Origin: Bacillota bacterium
Lineage (GTDB): Bacteria > Bacillota > Clostridia > Oscillospirales > Ruminococcaceae
Length of the DNA: 64,000 nt
Assembly (NCBI GenBank): GCA_023388515.1
Contig: JAEWGD010000036.1
Location: 124,001-188,000, forward strand
Direction of reading: 5' to 3'
The notes beneath the pieces were generated by a model. It was given only the letters and a program-made list of their open reading frames with translations, searched no databases and was not told the origin of the DNA. Positions 43,980 to 52,219 of the stretch are shown here, in pieces (the first letter of the stretch is position 1; each line of letters opens with the position of its first letter). The translations under genes and the position numbers were made by a program.

Positions 43980-46511
43980 TTATAAATTAATTGAAGAAAC
44001 AACCTTTCTACGCTCAAAAAAAGCTAAACCTATCGCCAAAGTGATACCAAAAACAGTTAGAGCAATCCCCTCTTTTTGCAAAGGTGATTGATAACTTACA
44101 ACAATTTTGTGCTCCCCTTTTTCAATTTCAAAGCCAATAAACGCCTTGTTAACCTTTTCATACGCTACGTTTTCACCATCAACTTTAATGCTAAAACCTT
44201 TATCATACGGAATATTTAAAACAAAAAATCCATTTCTCGTGGCATTAATCTTGCCGTAAATATTGTCACCCCTTGTTTTTTCCATATCAACAAAAAACGA
44301 GTCAAGCGTACTTTTAATATTTCTCACGTCAGCGTAATCAAGCGTATACATTTTAATATTGCTTATCTGATAATCACCGTTTCTGAACGAAACATTCAGC
44401 TTTTCAATCGGTTCATTTGATGACAAGAGGTAGTCAAAAGTATAGTTTTCATTTGGATACCCAGCAGTTTTACAGGCAAGCTTATTTTTGACGTCATTAA
44501 TTATAATATAAGAATCCTCATTTTCCTGCTGGTAATCCATATTAAACCTAATGAACAACATTTTGTCTTTTAATTCTTTGTCAAAAGTTAATGTAATATT
44601 TGCAAATTCATCAGCCTTAACCGAGTATACGCCATTATTTTCCTGGAATTCAATATTATTGTAGTGGGATAAGGTGAATTCAGAAGAAAATGTTTTTATA
44701 TCTGCTGAGAAATCATTATCACAATCCCTATCAGCAATGCAATATTCCATAAGTGCCTCGCTTGTGTACGGATATTCCAGCTTGTCAAAATCGCTTTCGC
44801 TCATTATTTTATCCGTAACATATCCCAAAGGAAAAGCGTTATCATTTTTATAAATTGACGTATCGCCATTTGTTTTCACTAAATCATAACCAATCGGTGG
44901 GTCTTGATTTGTTATAATGTATTTATTTCCCATATACATATTGAATAAAGGATTTTTTGTGGAATTTGTGATTACAGAATTGCGAAAGTTTATCTCATTG
45001 TTGAAAACATCATAATAAATGGAATTGTAACCCTTATTATAGACGGAAGAATACAGTGTTGTCTGGTAAAAATCCATTGAGTAGACCTTGTTTACCGTTT
45101 CAAGTGGGTAAATTTCATTTGAAAAGCGATGAAATTCACCATCTGTTTGTGATACATCTTGAACTAAATCCTTCACTCCATAAGCTGTTTCTATTTTTTT
45201 ATCAGACAGCAAGAAAAGAGTATCTCTCATATTAATGCAAAGACAGCATAATGCACAAGTTAATACAACGGGTATATAAATTAGCCAGCTTTTTTTATAC
45301 TTAACTGAGGCGAAAATAATCAAAACTGTGATTACACTATCAGCCATAAAAGCTATTCGGTAGCTCCTGCTTGATACAAACAGCACACCGATGATAAGTA
45401 TACTAAATGCCATGATTGCTTTTTTTCTATATCGATATTCCAGTAAATCAGCAAGGAAATCCGCAACTAGCAAGCATAATATTGGCAATAATGGAATTAG
45501 TACCTTTGGTCTTGCATATAAAGCTCCGTTTAGAATATATGAGAATATAGGTAAAATAATTATCACCAAAACGATAGCTATTGCTACAATTCTTTCACGC
45601 TTTTTTGACAGAACTCCACTTATTAAAGCTAATAAAACTATTGAAGTTAGTCCAATCGAATATGGGCTATACAGAATATTTTCCAACGATATATTCGGTA
45701 TCAAAAGTGATAAATTAAGCAACTTACCATCTCCACCGACTCTGTTACGTCCACTTAATATTGCCGACACTGTTGGGAGCAATAGTATTCCTGACATAAA
45801 TACAGCTATCATCATCGAAAAAGCAAGCCTTGATAAATCTACTAAAAGTGCCTTAATTCGTATTGATGAGTGAGCTTTTGTATGCTTGTATATTCCATAA
45901 ATCATCAGTGTAATTATCCCACAGACGCTGAAAAAGTAGCTTGTCATAATCATCAAAAATGTACTTATTATTAAAAAAAGTGATTTCTTTTCATTGAAAT
46001 ATTTATCTACTCCGATTAGGCTTAAAAGTAGAAACGGCATATAATTCACAAACATAATTTGCCTGTGACTTTGAAAAACAAGTGGGCTTGCACATAAAAA
46101 TATAAAGCTAACAAGAAAGCATATCTTTGAATTATAGCTATTTCGCCTAAGCCATATGTAAAATATTACAACGCTCAATATTACTGTGAGTATACTTATA
46201 ATCATGATATAATCAAGCATTTCAACAAAGGGAAAAAGATAAGATATTAGTATAATCGGACTATACAAGCCATAATACGAGAAGTTAAAGATATTCTGCC
46301 CACCACCAATATTAAACGCAAAGCTAGGGAATACTTCATTATTTTCATAAAACAAATTACGAAAGTATTCAGGTAAAACCCAATGCTGTTGTTGCCAATC
46401 AGTCGTTGACCCATAGCCATACTTCAGCCTTGTCAAGACTGCTACTATCGCTAAAAAAACCATCACCAGTATAGCCATATTCACATAGTCACGCCTACTA
46501 AGTTTTGTCAT
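43980..46511 (-). CDS. YfhO-family multi-pass membrane protein 2
   Basis: 843 aa, same layout as the protein at 38866-41538: 12-13 helices, a large external domain (about 430-800), and a C-terminal helix before FFERRKV. The first loop has GYGSTTDWQQQHWVLPEYFRN, with the conserved Asp expected in the GT-C fold. Probably modifies a cell-surface glycan. The ATG at 46509-46511 has AGAAAGG 8 nt upstream and is preferred over the open start at 46550, which would overlap the PIG-L gene. It is 17 bp after the PIG-L gene. Confidence 0.88.
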   Translation of the reverse strand: MTKLSRRDYVNMAILVMVFLAIVAVLTRLKYGYGSTTDWQQQHWVLPEYFRNLFYENNEVFPSFAFNIGGGQNIFNFSYYGLYSPIILISYLFPFVEMLDYIMIISILTVILSVVIFYIWLRRNSYNSKICFLVSFIFLCASPLVFQSHRQIMFVNYMPFLLLSLIGVDKYFNEKKSLFLIISTFLMIMTSYFFSVCGIITLMIYGIYKHTKAHSSIRIKALLVDLSRLAFSMMIAVFMSGILLLPTVSAILSGRNRVGGDGKLLNLSLLIPNISLENILYSPYSIGLTSIVLLALISGVLSKKRERIVAIAIVLVIIILPIFSYILNGALYARPKVLIPLLPILCLLVADFLADLLEYRYRKKAIMAFSILIIGVLFVSSRSYRIAFMADSVITVLIIFASVKYKKSWLIYIPVVLTCALCCLCINMRDTLFLLSDKKIETAYGVKDLVQDVSQTDGEFHRFSNEIYPLETVNKVYSMDFYQTTLYSSVYNKGYNSIYYDVFNNEINFRNSVITNSTKNPLFNMYMGNKYIITNQDPPIGYDLVKTNGDTSIYKNDNAFPLGYVTDKIMSESDFDKLEYPYTSEALMEYCIADRDCDNDFSADIKTFSSEFTLSHYNNIEFQENNGVYSVKADEFANITLTFDKELKDKMLFIRFNMDYQQENEDSYIIINDVKNKLACKTAGYPNENYTFDYLLSSNEPIEKLNVSFRNGDYQISNIKMYTLDYADVRNIKSTLDSFFVDMEKTRGDNIYGKINATRNGFFVLNIPYDKGFSIKVDGENVAYEKVNKAFIGFEIEKGEHKIVVSYQSPLQKEGIALTVFGITLAIGLAFFERRKVVSSINL

Positions 46512-46528
46512 ATCGAAAGCCTTTCTGA

Positions 46529-47260
46529 TTATTCTATGTATTTGCTCCAATTTTCATATTCAACAGTATGCCCAAATTTGTCCAATAAAAAATCTTGGCT
46601 AAGATAAATGTTTTCGATTATATCTAACTTTTTCTGACAATTTTCCTCACCAATCGCAGTTAACGAACCCTTTACATCCTCAATTTCACTCTTATTATAA
46701 TACTCACCGAAGTAATAAAGGTTACTGTCATCAATAAAATTCTGTTTATATACATTAGTAACAATTTTATTTGTTTTAATATGGTGACTATGCCCATATT
46801 CGCCCTCTGAATTATGCGTAACAATTATATCCCACTGCCTAAGGCTCAAAATCTCCGACAAATCCTCTTGTATATCATCATACGAATACTTCCAATTGCT
46901 ACGTTTATTAAGCACCTTATCGGGATACCCTAGCATTATGCACTTGTCGCCAGTCGCTTTCATAGCCTTAATCAATTCCTCTGCACGAGTTGGATTATTC
47001 CCAGCCGTTATGCACACAACCAAATAATTACCATCAATCAGATGCGAGCCACCCCACAATATTTCATCATCGGGATGTGCAACAATCATAATGCTGTCAA
47101 TTCCAGTTAAGTCAATGTTTTCAAAGTCGGTTATGACATATTTTCCTTTTTGGTATAACTTAATGCCAAAAATAACCGACATTGTTATTACCAAAATTGA
47201 TACTAATATAATCAAACCCCAAACTATATTTCTTTTTTGTTTTTTAATAAAATTTGTCAT
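46529..47260 (-). CDS. Membrane-anchored PIG-L family deacetylase
   Basis: 243 aa. One N-terminal helix (about 11-33) and then a PIG-L/LmbE domain with the zinc motif AHPDDE (61-66) and HNSEGEYGHSHH, whose last His completes the site. The family removes N-acetyl groups from GlcNAc-containing glycans. The helix would place the domain outside. It forms an operon with YfhO protein 2, which suggests both act on the same surface polymer. GGAGG precedes the ATG. Confidence 0.9.
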   Translation of the reverse strand: MTNFIKKQKRNIVWGLIILVSILVITMSVIFGIKLYQKGKYVITDFENIDLTGIDSIMIVAHPDDEILWGGSHLIDGNYLVVCITAGNNPTRAEELIKAMKATGDKCIMLGYPDKVLNKRSNWKYSYDDIQEDLSEILSLRQWDIIVTHNSEGEYGHSHHIKTNKIVTNVYKQNFIDDSNLYYFGEYYNKSEIEDVKGSLTAIGEENCQKKLDIIENIYLSQDFLLDKFGHTVEYENWSKYIE

Positions 47261-47281
47261 ACTGCCTCCGTTGTAAATTGG

Positions 47282-47316
47282 TGTACCACATTAACTAATA
47301 CAGATATTGTACCACA
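47282..47316. promoter_or_regulatory. Direct repeats at the PIG-L promoter, candidate operator
   Basis: TGTACCACA occurs at 47282-47290 and again at 47308-47316, 26 bp apart. On the minus strand one copy covers the -10 box and the other lies just past the expected start, a layout usual for a repressor. Confidence 0.45.
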
Positions 47317-47334
47317 ACTTTTTCTATTTGTCAA
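47306..47334 (-). promoter_or_regulatory. Promoter of the PIG-L/YfhO operon
   Basis: TTGACA at 47329-47334, a 17-bp spacer, TACAAT at 47306-47311 on the minus strand. Confidence 0.75.
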
Positions 47335-47408
47335 TAAATACTTTCCATTCTAATCATAACTTAAATAAGTTATTTTTTCAACATAATTCCACATAATTTA
47401 TAATAAAT

Positions 47409-47435
47409 TAAGCCTGTTCAGCTTGAACAGGCTTA
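47409..47435. terminator. Perfect 12-bp hairpin downstream of the DUF4097 gene
   Basis: TAAGCCTGTTCA and TGAACAGGCTTA pair across 3 nt. The run after it on the minus strand is AT-rich but lacks a strict T tract, so termination of the PadR operon is likely but not certain. Confidence 0.6.
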
Positions 47436-47524
47436 TAGTGGTATTTTAGATGGAATTATAACAGGACTTTGCCACAAATATCACCTATCTGAATGAATTC
47501 CTTTGGACTCCTCATATAAAAATT

Positions 47525-48271
47525 CTACTCTACCTTAATATTAATCTGTCCGACGCCATTGCTTACATCAAAGCTTTTATCCAAGCCACCCTTCACATTT
47601 TTCTTATCATTATCAAGTTTAACATTTCCTAAGCCGTTGCTTATATCAAAATCAAAATTAGTTTTACCTGTTGTGATATTCAAATTAACCTCACCAATTC
47701 CTGAATCAAGCTGGCTGTCGTCAGTTACCTTACCTTCAAAATTTGTTTCGCCAACACCTGTACTTAGGTTAAGTTTTCCAATATCCATATCCTCAAAGTT
47801 GAATTCACCTACACCAAGCGATATTTTGGAAGAATCAGCACTTATTCCTTTAGCTTTAAGCAAACCAACATTCATTTTCAAGTTAAACTCATCATATGTT
47901 TCTTCAGGCAGATACAAGGTAACTTCTAAACTTTCAAACGACTTATTTAAAACCCCAGAAAACAGCTTTTTATCCTTTAGCGAATAGTTTATATTCAGCT
48001 CATGGTCAGTATAATCATACTCAAACATATTCTCAAATACAGTTCCCTCAATCCTTAAACTGTCACCTCTTTTTATTGTAAGTTCTCCAACCGAAAATTC
48101 AATATTAACCTTATTCAACTCATCAATTTCAATTTCTTCATTAATTTCAACAGTTTCCCAATCAACTATATTCAGTTTTTTAAAGCCACCCATACTTCCA
48201 CCTACAACCATGAAAATCACTCCAACTATAATTAACCCTATTCCAACAATGCCTCTTACAAGGATTTTCAT
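47525..48271 (-). CDS. DUF4097-family surface protein
   Basis: 248 aa. One N-terminal helix (about 5-27, GIVGIGLIIVGVIFMVVGG), then a repetitive beta-rich domain with the KANVGLL, SLGVGEFNFE, STGVGETNFEG and DISNGLGNVKL phrases typical of the DUF4097/toastrack fold. It overlaps the HAAS gene by 4 bp (ATGA). HAAS-plus-DUF4097 operons under PadR control are widespread in Firmicutes and are linked with envelope stress sensing. Confidence 0.9.
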   Translation of the reverse strand: MKILVRGIVGIGLIIVGVIFMVVGGSMGGFKKLNIVDWETVEINEEIEIDELNKVNIEFSVGELTIKRGDSLRIEGTVFENMFEYDYTDHELNINYSLKDKKLFSGVLNKSFESLEVTLYLPEETYDEFNLKMNVGLLKAKGISADSSKISLGVGEFNFEDMDIGKLNLSTGVGETNFEGKVTDDSQLDSGIGEVNLNITTGKTNFDFDISNGLGNVKLDNDKKNVKGGLDKSFDVSNGVGQINIKVE

Positions 48272-49020
48272 TGTACATCACCCCTTTTCGTTTTGCCTGT
48301 AATCAAGTTAAATAATGATTTACAACCCTTAATAACAAGCTTTCCAAGCCATATAAAAAAATTCAGAAGTGGAGTAAATACAAGAGTGGTTATACCTAAT
48401 GAAACAAAGCTTATACCAAGAAAAACCAGTCCTGCTGACGGCGTAATGAACAAATATACTATCCCTACAAAGAAAAGTACAATGCCCAAAACTCCCAATG
48501 TTAAAACAGTGGTGGCAATAGTCAAAATAATGCCTAAGATTACTGCTAAAATAGAACCTAAAATGCTTGCCCATATCGGAGCAGTAACAGCAAGTAAAAT
48601 TATTCCAACAATTAAAGAGGTATTGTCCTTTTGTTGATTTTTTTGCGTATTTCCTTGTGTATTCACACCCGAGTTATTTGCATTTTCTGTATTGTTGTAA
48701 GTCTTACCCTCACTTTTATCCCTTGTATTGCTGTAAGTCTTTTCATCACTTTTATAGCTTGTGCTATTCCCTTTGCTTTTTGTATTTTCAGTATAATTTT
48801 GCTTCAGCACAAGCCCTCTTTCATCATTTATAGCACTGTCATTCATAATCGACTCTGCTAACTTTTGAGGAGAGCCAAGTTCCCTAATTACATCCTGTTC
48901 ATAAACAGTTCCAGCGTCCTCAAAAAACTCCTCATAATACAATAACGCTTCTTCTCTTTCCTCTTTTGAAAGACTGCTTAAACAACTTGATAATTGTTCT
49001 ATAAATTCCTTTTTATCCAT
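48268..49020 (-). CDS. HAAS (DUF1700) membrane protein
   Basis: 250 aa. The N-terminal HAAS domain MDKKEFIEQLSSCLSSLSKE with EALLYYEEFFEDA (1-70) is clear, followed by a Ser/Thr/Asn/Lys linker and four or five C-terminal helices (about 120-230). The start ATG at 49018-49020 overlaps the PadR stop and has GGTGG 6 nt upstream. HAAS domains are thought to contact PadR regulators. Confidence 0.92.
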   Translation of the reverse strand: MDKKEFIEQLSSCLSSLSKEEREEALLYYEEFFEDAGTVYEQDVIRELGSPQKLAESIMNDSAINDERGLVLKQNYTENTKSKGNSTSYKSDEKTYSNTRDKSEGKTYNNTENANNSGVNTQGNTQKNQQKDNTSLIVGIILLAVTAPIWASILGSILAVILGIILTIATTVLTLGVLGIVLFFVGIVYLFITPSAGLVFLGISFVSLGITTLVFTPLLNFFIWLGKLVIKGCKSLFNLITGKTKRGDVQ

Positions 49021-49336
49021 TGTTAACCACCCCATTTATCAGAATTTTCTCTACTTTCGCCTTATAATCATACCAATCGTCCCTATAAACCTCCAGAAGT
49101 TCATCACCTTTGCTAGTCACCTTATAATAGCGTCTGTTTCTGCCCATATACTCCCTGTCATAAGTTTCAAGACATTCCCCTTTTTGTAATCGCCTTAAAA
49201 CTGGGTATAACGTTGACTCCGATACATCCATTGCGTCCCGTATATCCTGTGTTATTTTATACCCATAAGTTTCCTCACGCTGAACAATTGATAAAACCAT
49301 TGCATCAAGCAGTTTAGAATTTATTGAAAACGACAT
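49013..49336 (-). CDS. PadR-family transcriptional regulator
   Basis: 107 aa winged-helix repressor: KLLDAMVLSIVQREETYGYKI is the first helix and YGY motif, then SESTLYPVLRRLQKGECLE is the recognition helix, and RRYYKVTSKGDELL the wing. The start is the ATG at 49334-49336 with GGTGAGG upstream. It is first in the PadR-HAAS-DUF4097 operon, and its promoter bears a long palindrome, so autoregulation is likely. Confidence 0.94.
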   Translation of the reverse strand: MSFSINSKLLDAMVLSIVQREETYGYKITQDIRDAMDVSESTLYPVLRRLQKGECLETYDREYMGRNRRYYKVTSKGDELLEVYRDDWYDYKAKVEKILINGVVNNG

Positions 49337-49391
49337 AACCTCACCAACCTTTTTATATTTTATATTATACAAACACTCATACTAAAACTAT

Positions 49392-49426
49392 AACTATATT
49401 ATATTTTATATAATATAGTTTGTCAA
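49392..49426 (-). promoter_or_regulatory. Promoter with 13-bp palindrome, candidate PadR operator
   Basis: TTGACA at 49421-49426, a 17-bp spacer, TATAAT at 49398-49403. Across the spacer and -10 box lies a perfect inverted repeat: AACTATATTATAT at 49392-49404 and its complement at 49408-49420, separated by 3 bp. It would block polymerase when bound. Confidence 0.75.
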
Positions 49427-49454
49427 TATAGTATTATACTTTTGTATATTTGCA

Positions 49455-49562
49455 CAAAAAACCACCTTAAATTTAATACTGCATACTTGCAATTTTTACA
49501 TATAGATTATTATAACCTATATGCAACACAAGAATACTGTTCTAATTTAAGATGGTTTTCTT
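49455..49562 (-). terminator. Long hairpin/terminator after the leucine-rich repeat gene
   Basis: On the minus strand AAAACCATCTTAAATT near the stop codon pairs with AATTTAAGGTGGTTTT about 80 nt later, ending in TTTTTT. The loop contains a second hairpin, CATATAG/CTATATG. It acts as a terminator or could be a small structured RNA. Confidence 0.6.
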
Positions 49563-49564
49563 GA

Positions 49565-50497
49565 CTAATACCGAATTATATTTACTTCATAACGGAATGA
49601 ATTGTCAATCGAACTCCCTTCGTAAAAATACGTGCATGATTCTGACATATACACTGTTGTAGGTCCATTGTTCCCAAATGCTTGCTTACCAATAGTTGCG
49701 ACTTGAGGAGGAATATATACCTCATCCAAATTCCACCAAGAACGGAATACAGCCCTGTTTATGCTTGTTATGGTATTGTTCAGCGTTAACTTTCTAGCTT
49801 CTGTGCAACCACTAAAAGCTTCGTTCCCAATACTCTCCACGCTGTCGGGAATTGTAACCTCCAGTATTTGATTACAACTTTCAAACGCACACACACCGAT
49901 TTCCTTGAGTTTGTTTGGTAAAGTTAAATTTCTGATATGGTAACAGTGACTGAATGCCCAACCGCCAATTTTCTCAACATTTTTACCAAATTTCACCACG
50001 CAATCATTGCTTACAGAGTTTTGCCCTGCCCTCTGAAACGCACCTTGACCAATCTCTTTTACCCCGTCACCAATTAAAACATCCTCAAGAAGGTAGCAAT
50101 TAAGAAAAGCATCACTTCCAATAATCTGAACGCCATCTCCTATAATTACACGTTTCAGTATCTTCTCTATACCATATTGCGAATAAAAAGCATAATTTGA
50201 AATAGTGTGAACGCTATTTGGAATCACCAATTCAAGGATTTTTCCAACTCCAGTTAAAGGAACGTATCTTTCACCACTGCCAATAATAGCCACTGGACAG
50301 CCCTCAATCTCGCTCGGCATCGTAATTTTCGTTCCACTGCCCGTATACCCTAAAATTCTAACCTCGCCGTTTTCAATTGTGTATATCCAATCGTCTGGGT
50401 TAAGCCCCTCCCTTTCCCATACCTTTACATTTCTTGCATAAATCCTGTTCACTTCCCTTGAACCAATCATTACATTTTCCGAATCATTTAACCTCAT
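49565..50497 (-). CDS. BspA-type leucine-rich repeat protein with phage-tail-like N-terminus
   Basis: 310 aa without signal peptide. The N-terminal 40 residues (MIGSREVNRIYARNVKVWERE) look like the tag seen in many phage tail/baseplate proteins of Firmicutes. Residues 40-295 are LRR_5 repeats with the IPNSVHTISNYAF, IPDSVESIGNEAF style consensus, about nine units. The first open codon is GTG 50504-50506, overlapping the previous stop; the ATG at 50495-50497 with GGGGTG 6 nt upstream is preferred. Likely a receptor-binding or surface-binding protein. Confidence 0.8.
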   Translation of the reverse strand: MRLNDSENVMIGSREVNRIYARNVKVWEREGLNPDDWIYTIENGEVRILGYTGSGTKITMPSEIEGCPVAIIGSGERYVPLTGVGKILELVIPNSVHTISNYAFYSQYGIEKILKRVIIGDGVQIIGSDAFLNCYLLEDVLIGDGVKEIGQGAFQRAGQNSVSNDCVVKFGKNVEKIGGWAFSHCYHIRNLTLPNKLKEIGVCAFESCNQILEVTIPDSVESIGNEAFSGCTEARKLTLNNTITSINRAVFRSWWNLDEVYIPPQVATIGKQAFGNNGPTTVYMSESCTYFYEGSSIDNSFRYEVNIIRY

Positions 50498-50502
50498 CTC
50501 AA

Positions 50503-51069
50503 TCACCCCGTAATCACATAAAGTTTTGTTTCATCAATTACTGACAGGCAGTCATATTCAGCTTGCGTCAAGATAATATAAGGATACCCCAAGCTAGTAA
50601 TCTGCTGATTTACAAAGGTTTGTATGTTCGTTATCCCCTCACCCACCGTAATCTGCAAGCTATTTATAGCCTGTTCAATCAACCCAACAGTCGGCAATCC
50701 ACTACCCTTTCCAGTACCCCTCACTTCAATCGGTGACATTGAATATTTTATAATCAATATCTCCCTCTCCAGAATTTTTATTACACCACGAATTTCTAGT
50801 TCCAACATACCAGCAACAGCCGTAAAACCCTCATAAACCGACCATTTAAGCGTTACCTTGTCCTCTCCCACCGTCTTTTCCAACACCTGTTCAACCTGAT
50901 TATTCTTGCTATTAATACCCTTAATTATAAACGTGCAGTTCTCAACGCTAATCTCATCATAGTACCTGTCCACCACAAATTCTATTGTATCAGCGTTATG
51001 CTCACCCTCAGTCAATAGATAATACATCGGCGATGAATTAATCATCTTCTTTTCTGCTACTAATTTCAT
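50503..51069 (-). CDS. Phage baseplate (BppU-like) protein
   Basis: 188 aa without signal peptide. A beta-rich N-terminus (MKLVAEKKM, then DTIEFVVDRYYDEISVENCTF) resembles the BppU/DUF2479 N-terminal domain, and the C-terminal LTQAEYDCLSVIDETKLYVI is a very common ending in phage tail-fibre/baseplate proteins. AAAAGGAG precedes the ATG at 51067-51069. It forms a two-gene unit with the leucine-rich repeat gene; no other phage genes are near. Confidence 0.7.
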   Translation of the reverse strand: MKLVAEKKMINSSPMYYLLTEGEHNADTIEFVVDRYYDEISVENCTFIIKGINSKNNQVEQVLEKTVGEDKVTLKWSVYEGFTAVAGMLELEIRGVIKILEREILIIKYSMSPIEVRGTGKGSGLPTVGLIEQAINSLQITVGEGITNIQTFVNQQITSLGYPYIILTQAEYDCLSVIDETKLYVITG

Positions 51070-51106
51070 AAAATCACTCCTTTTTTTGTGTCCCCTCACT
51101 AATACC

Positions 51107-51143
51107 ACAAAAAAAGAAAAATGTGTACGCTAATGTACACATT
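51107..51143 (-). terminator. Terminator-like hairpin upstream of the phage-like pair
   Basis: AATGTGTAC and GTACACATT pair perfectly across a 6-nt loop (51120-51143) and are followed on the minus strand by TTTTTCTTTTTTT. It lies 40-50 bp before the BppU-like gene and leaves no room for another promoter. Confidence 0.75.
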
Positions 51144-51157
51144 ACAGTAAAGTTCAT

Positions 51158-51563
51158 TTCGCCTGTCGGCATGAGGCTGCCGCCTCAAACTCCGCCAAGC
51201 TTTTTGAAAAAAGCTTGAGCAAAAACTTTTGTGTTTATATATTTATAGCTTGTCGAATTATTACGTTTTATTGATTTACCCAAAGTAATCCATGCCAAAA
51301 ATACAGGTGGCAGTTTGCCACTTGAAAAAAGCTTGAGCAAAAACTTTTATGTTTATATATTTATAGCTTGTCGAATTATTACGTTTTATTGATTTACCCA
51401 AAGTAATCCATGCCAAAAATACAGGTGGCAGTTTGCCACTTGAAAAAAGCTTGAGAAAAAACTTTTGTGTTTATGTGTTTATATATTAAAAGTTTTTAAT
51501 TCAATTTTTTTAAAAAAATTGACGGGAGTTTGAGGCGAGTAGCCACATAAGCCAATAGGCTTA
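51158..51563. mobile_element. MITE-like element, copy 2, with 118-bp internal tandem duplication
   Basis: A 406-bp non-coding element sharing order and sequence with 37621-37953 and in the same orientation. The left end starts GCCTGTCGGCATGAGG and the right end, read backwards, GCCTATTGGCTTATG; both then carry GCCTCAAACTCC. A 118-bp unit is repeated nearly perfectly (units start at 51211 and 51329, with a third partial start at 51447). Without it the element is about 288 bp, close to copy 1 without its own duplication. The right end touches the queH stop codon. Confidence 0.78.
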
Positions 51564-52163
51564 AGTATAAACGCACCCACAATAATCTTGTCTATATAAA
51601 TCATACTGTTTCGCAAGTTCTATCGACCTCTTATAGCCATTACGTTTCTTAAAATCCGACTGCAAATACTCTACACCAAACTTCTTTGAAATTTCATCAC
51701 CGATTGAATTTATAATCTGTGAGTTTTTATGAGGGCTAACAGTGAGCGTTGTAGTAAAATAATCTGCCCCCAACTTCTTAGCAAAAATAGCAGATTCACC
51801 AAGCCTAAGCCTGAAACATTTCTCACACCTTGCCCCACCCTCAGGTTCATTCTCCAACCCTTTTACAACATCTAAAAAATCATCTACGTTATATTCTCCC
51901 TCGATAATTTTCACATTATTCTTCGTTTTCATCTCCAAAACAAGCCTTTTCTGCTCCTCAAGCCTACGATTATACTCATCAAACGGCATGATATTTGGAT
52001 TGTAAAAAAGTATAATAATATTGAAGTATTTGGATAAATATTCTAAAACATAGCTACTACAAGGAGCACAACAACTATGCAAAAGCAACATAGGCACGCT
52101 CTCTTTCCCACTTATTTCTTTAAGCTTTTTATCTAAAATCAACTGATAATTTATCTTTTCCAT
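51561..52163 (-). CDS. queH: Epoxyqueuosine reductase QueH
   Basis: 200 aa, of the DUF208/QueH family that carries out the last step of queuosine synthesis in tRNA, non-homologous to QueG. The iron-cluster and zinc cysteines are all present: CCAPC (31-35), CEKC (113-116) and CGC (195-197). The start is the ATG at 52161-52163. No Shine-Dalgarno site is seen, because the amidase terminator hairpin ends directly before it. The stop codon lies at the edge of the repeat element. Confidence 0.95.
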   Translation of the reverse strand: MEKINYQLILDKKLKEISGKESVPMLLLHSCCAPCSSYVLEYLSKYFNIIILFYNPNIMPFDEYNRRLEEQKRLVLEMKTKNNVKIIEGEYNVDDFLDVVKGLENEPEGGARCEKCFRLRLGESAIFAKKLGADYFTTTLTVSPHKNSQIINSIGDEISKKFGVEYLQSDFKKRNGYKRSIELAKQYDLYRQDYCGCVYT

Positions 52164-52171
52164 AATAAACA

Positions 52172-52217
52172 AAAGGAGTAAAGCCTACAAAAGCAAGCCT
52201 TACCCCAAACCTCCTTT
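52172..52217 (-). terminator. Terminator between amidase gene and queH
   Basis: AAAGGAG pairs with CTCCTTT, and inside it GTAAGGC pairs with GCTTTA(C), followed on the minus strand by TTTTGTTTATT. It lies in the 56 bp between the amidase stop and the queH ATG. Confidence 0.65.
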
Positions 52218-52219
52218 AC

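Noticed and set aside
47559..47987. 142-codon plus-strand frame opposite the DUF4097 gene
   Set aside because: Antisense shadow of a well supported gene, with no ribosome site or recognisable domain.
49565..51108. Complete prophage around the baseplate-like genes
   Set aside because: Only two phage-like genes are present; neighbours on both sides are chromosomal (padR operon, queH) and no integrase or attachment repeats were seen.
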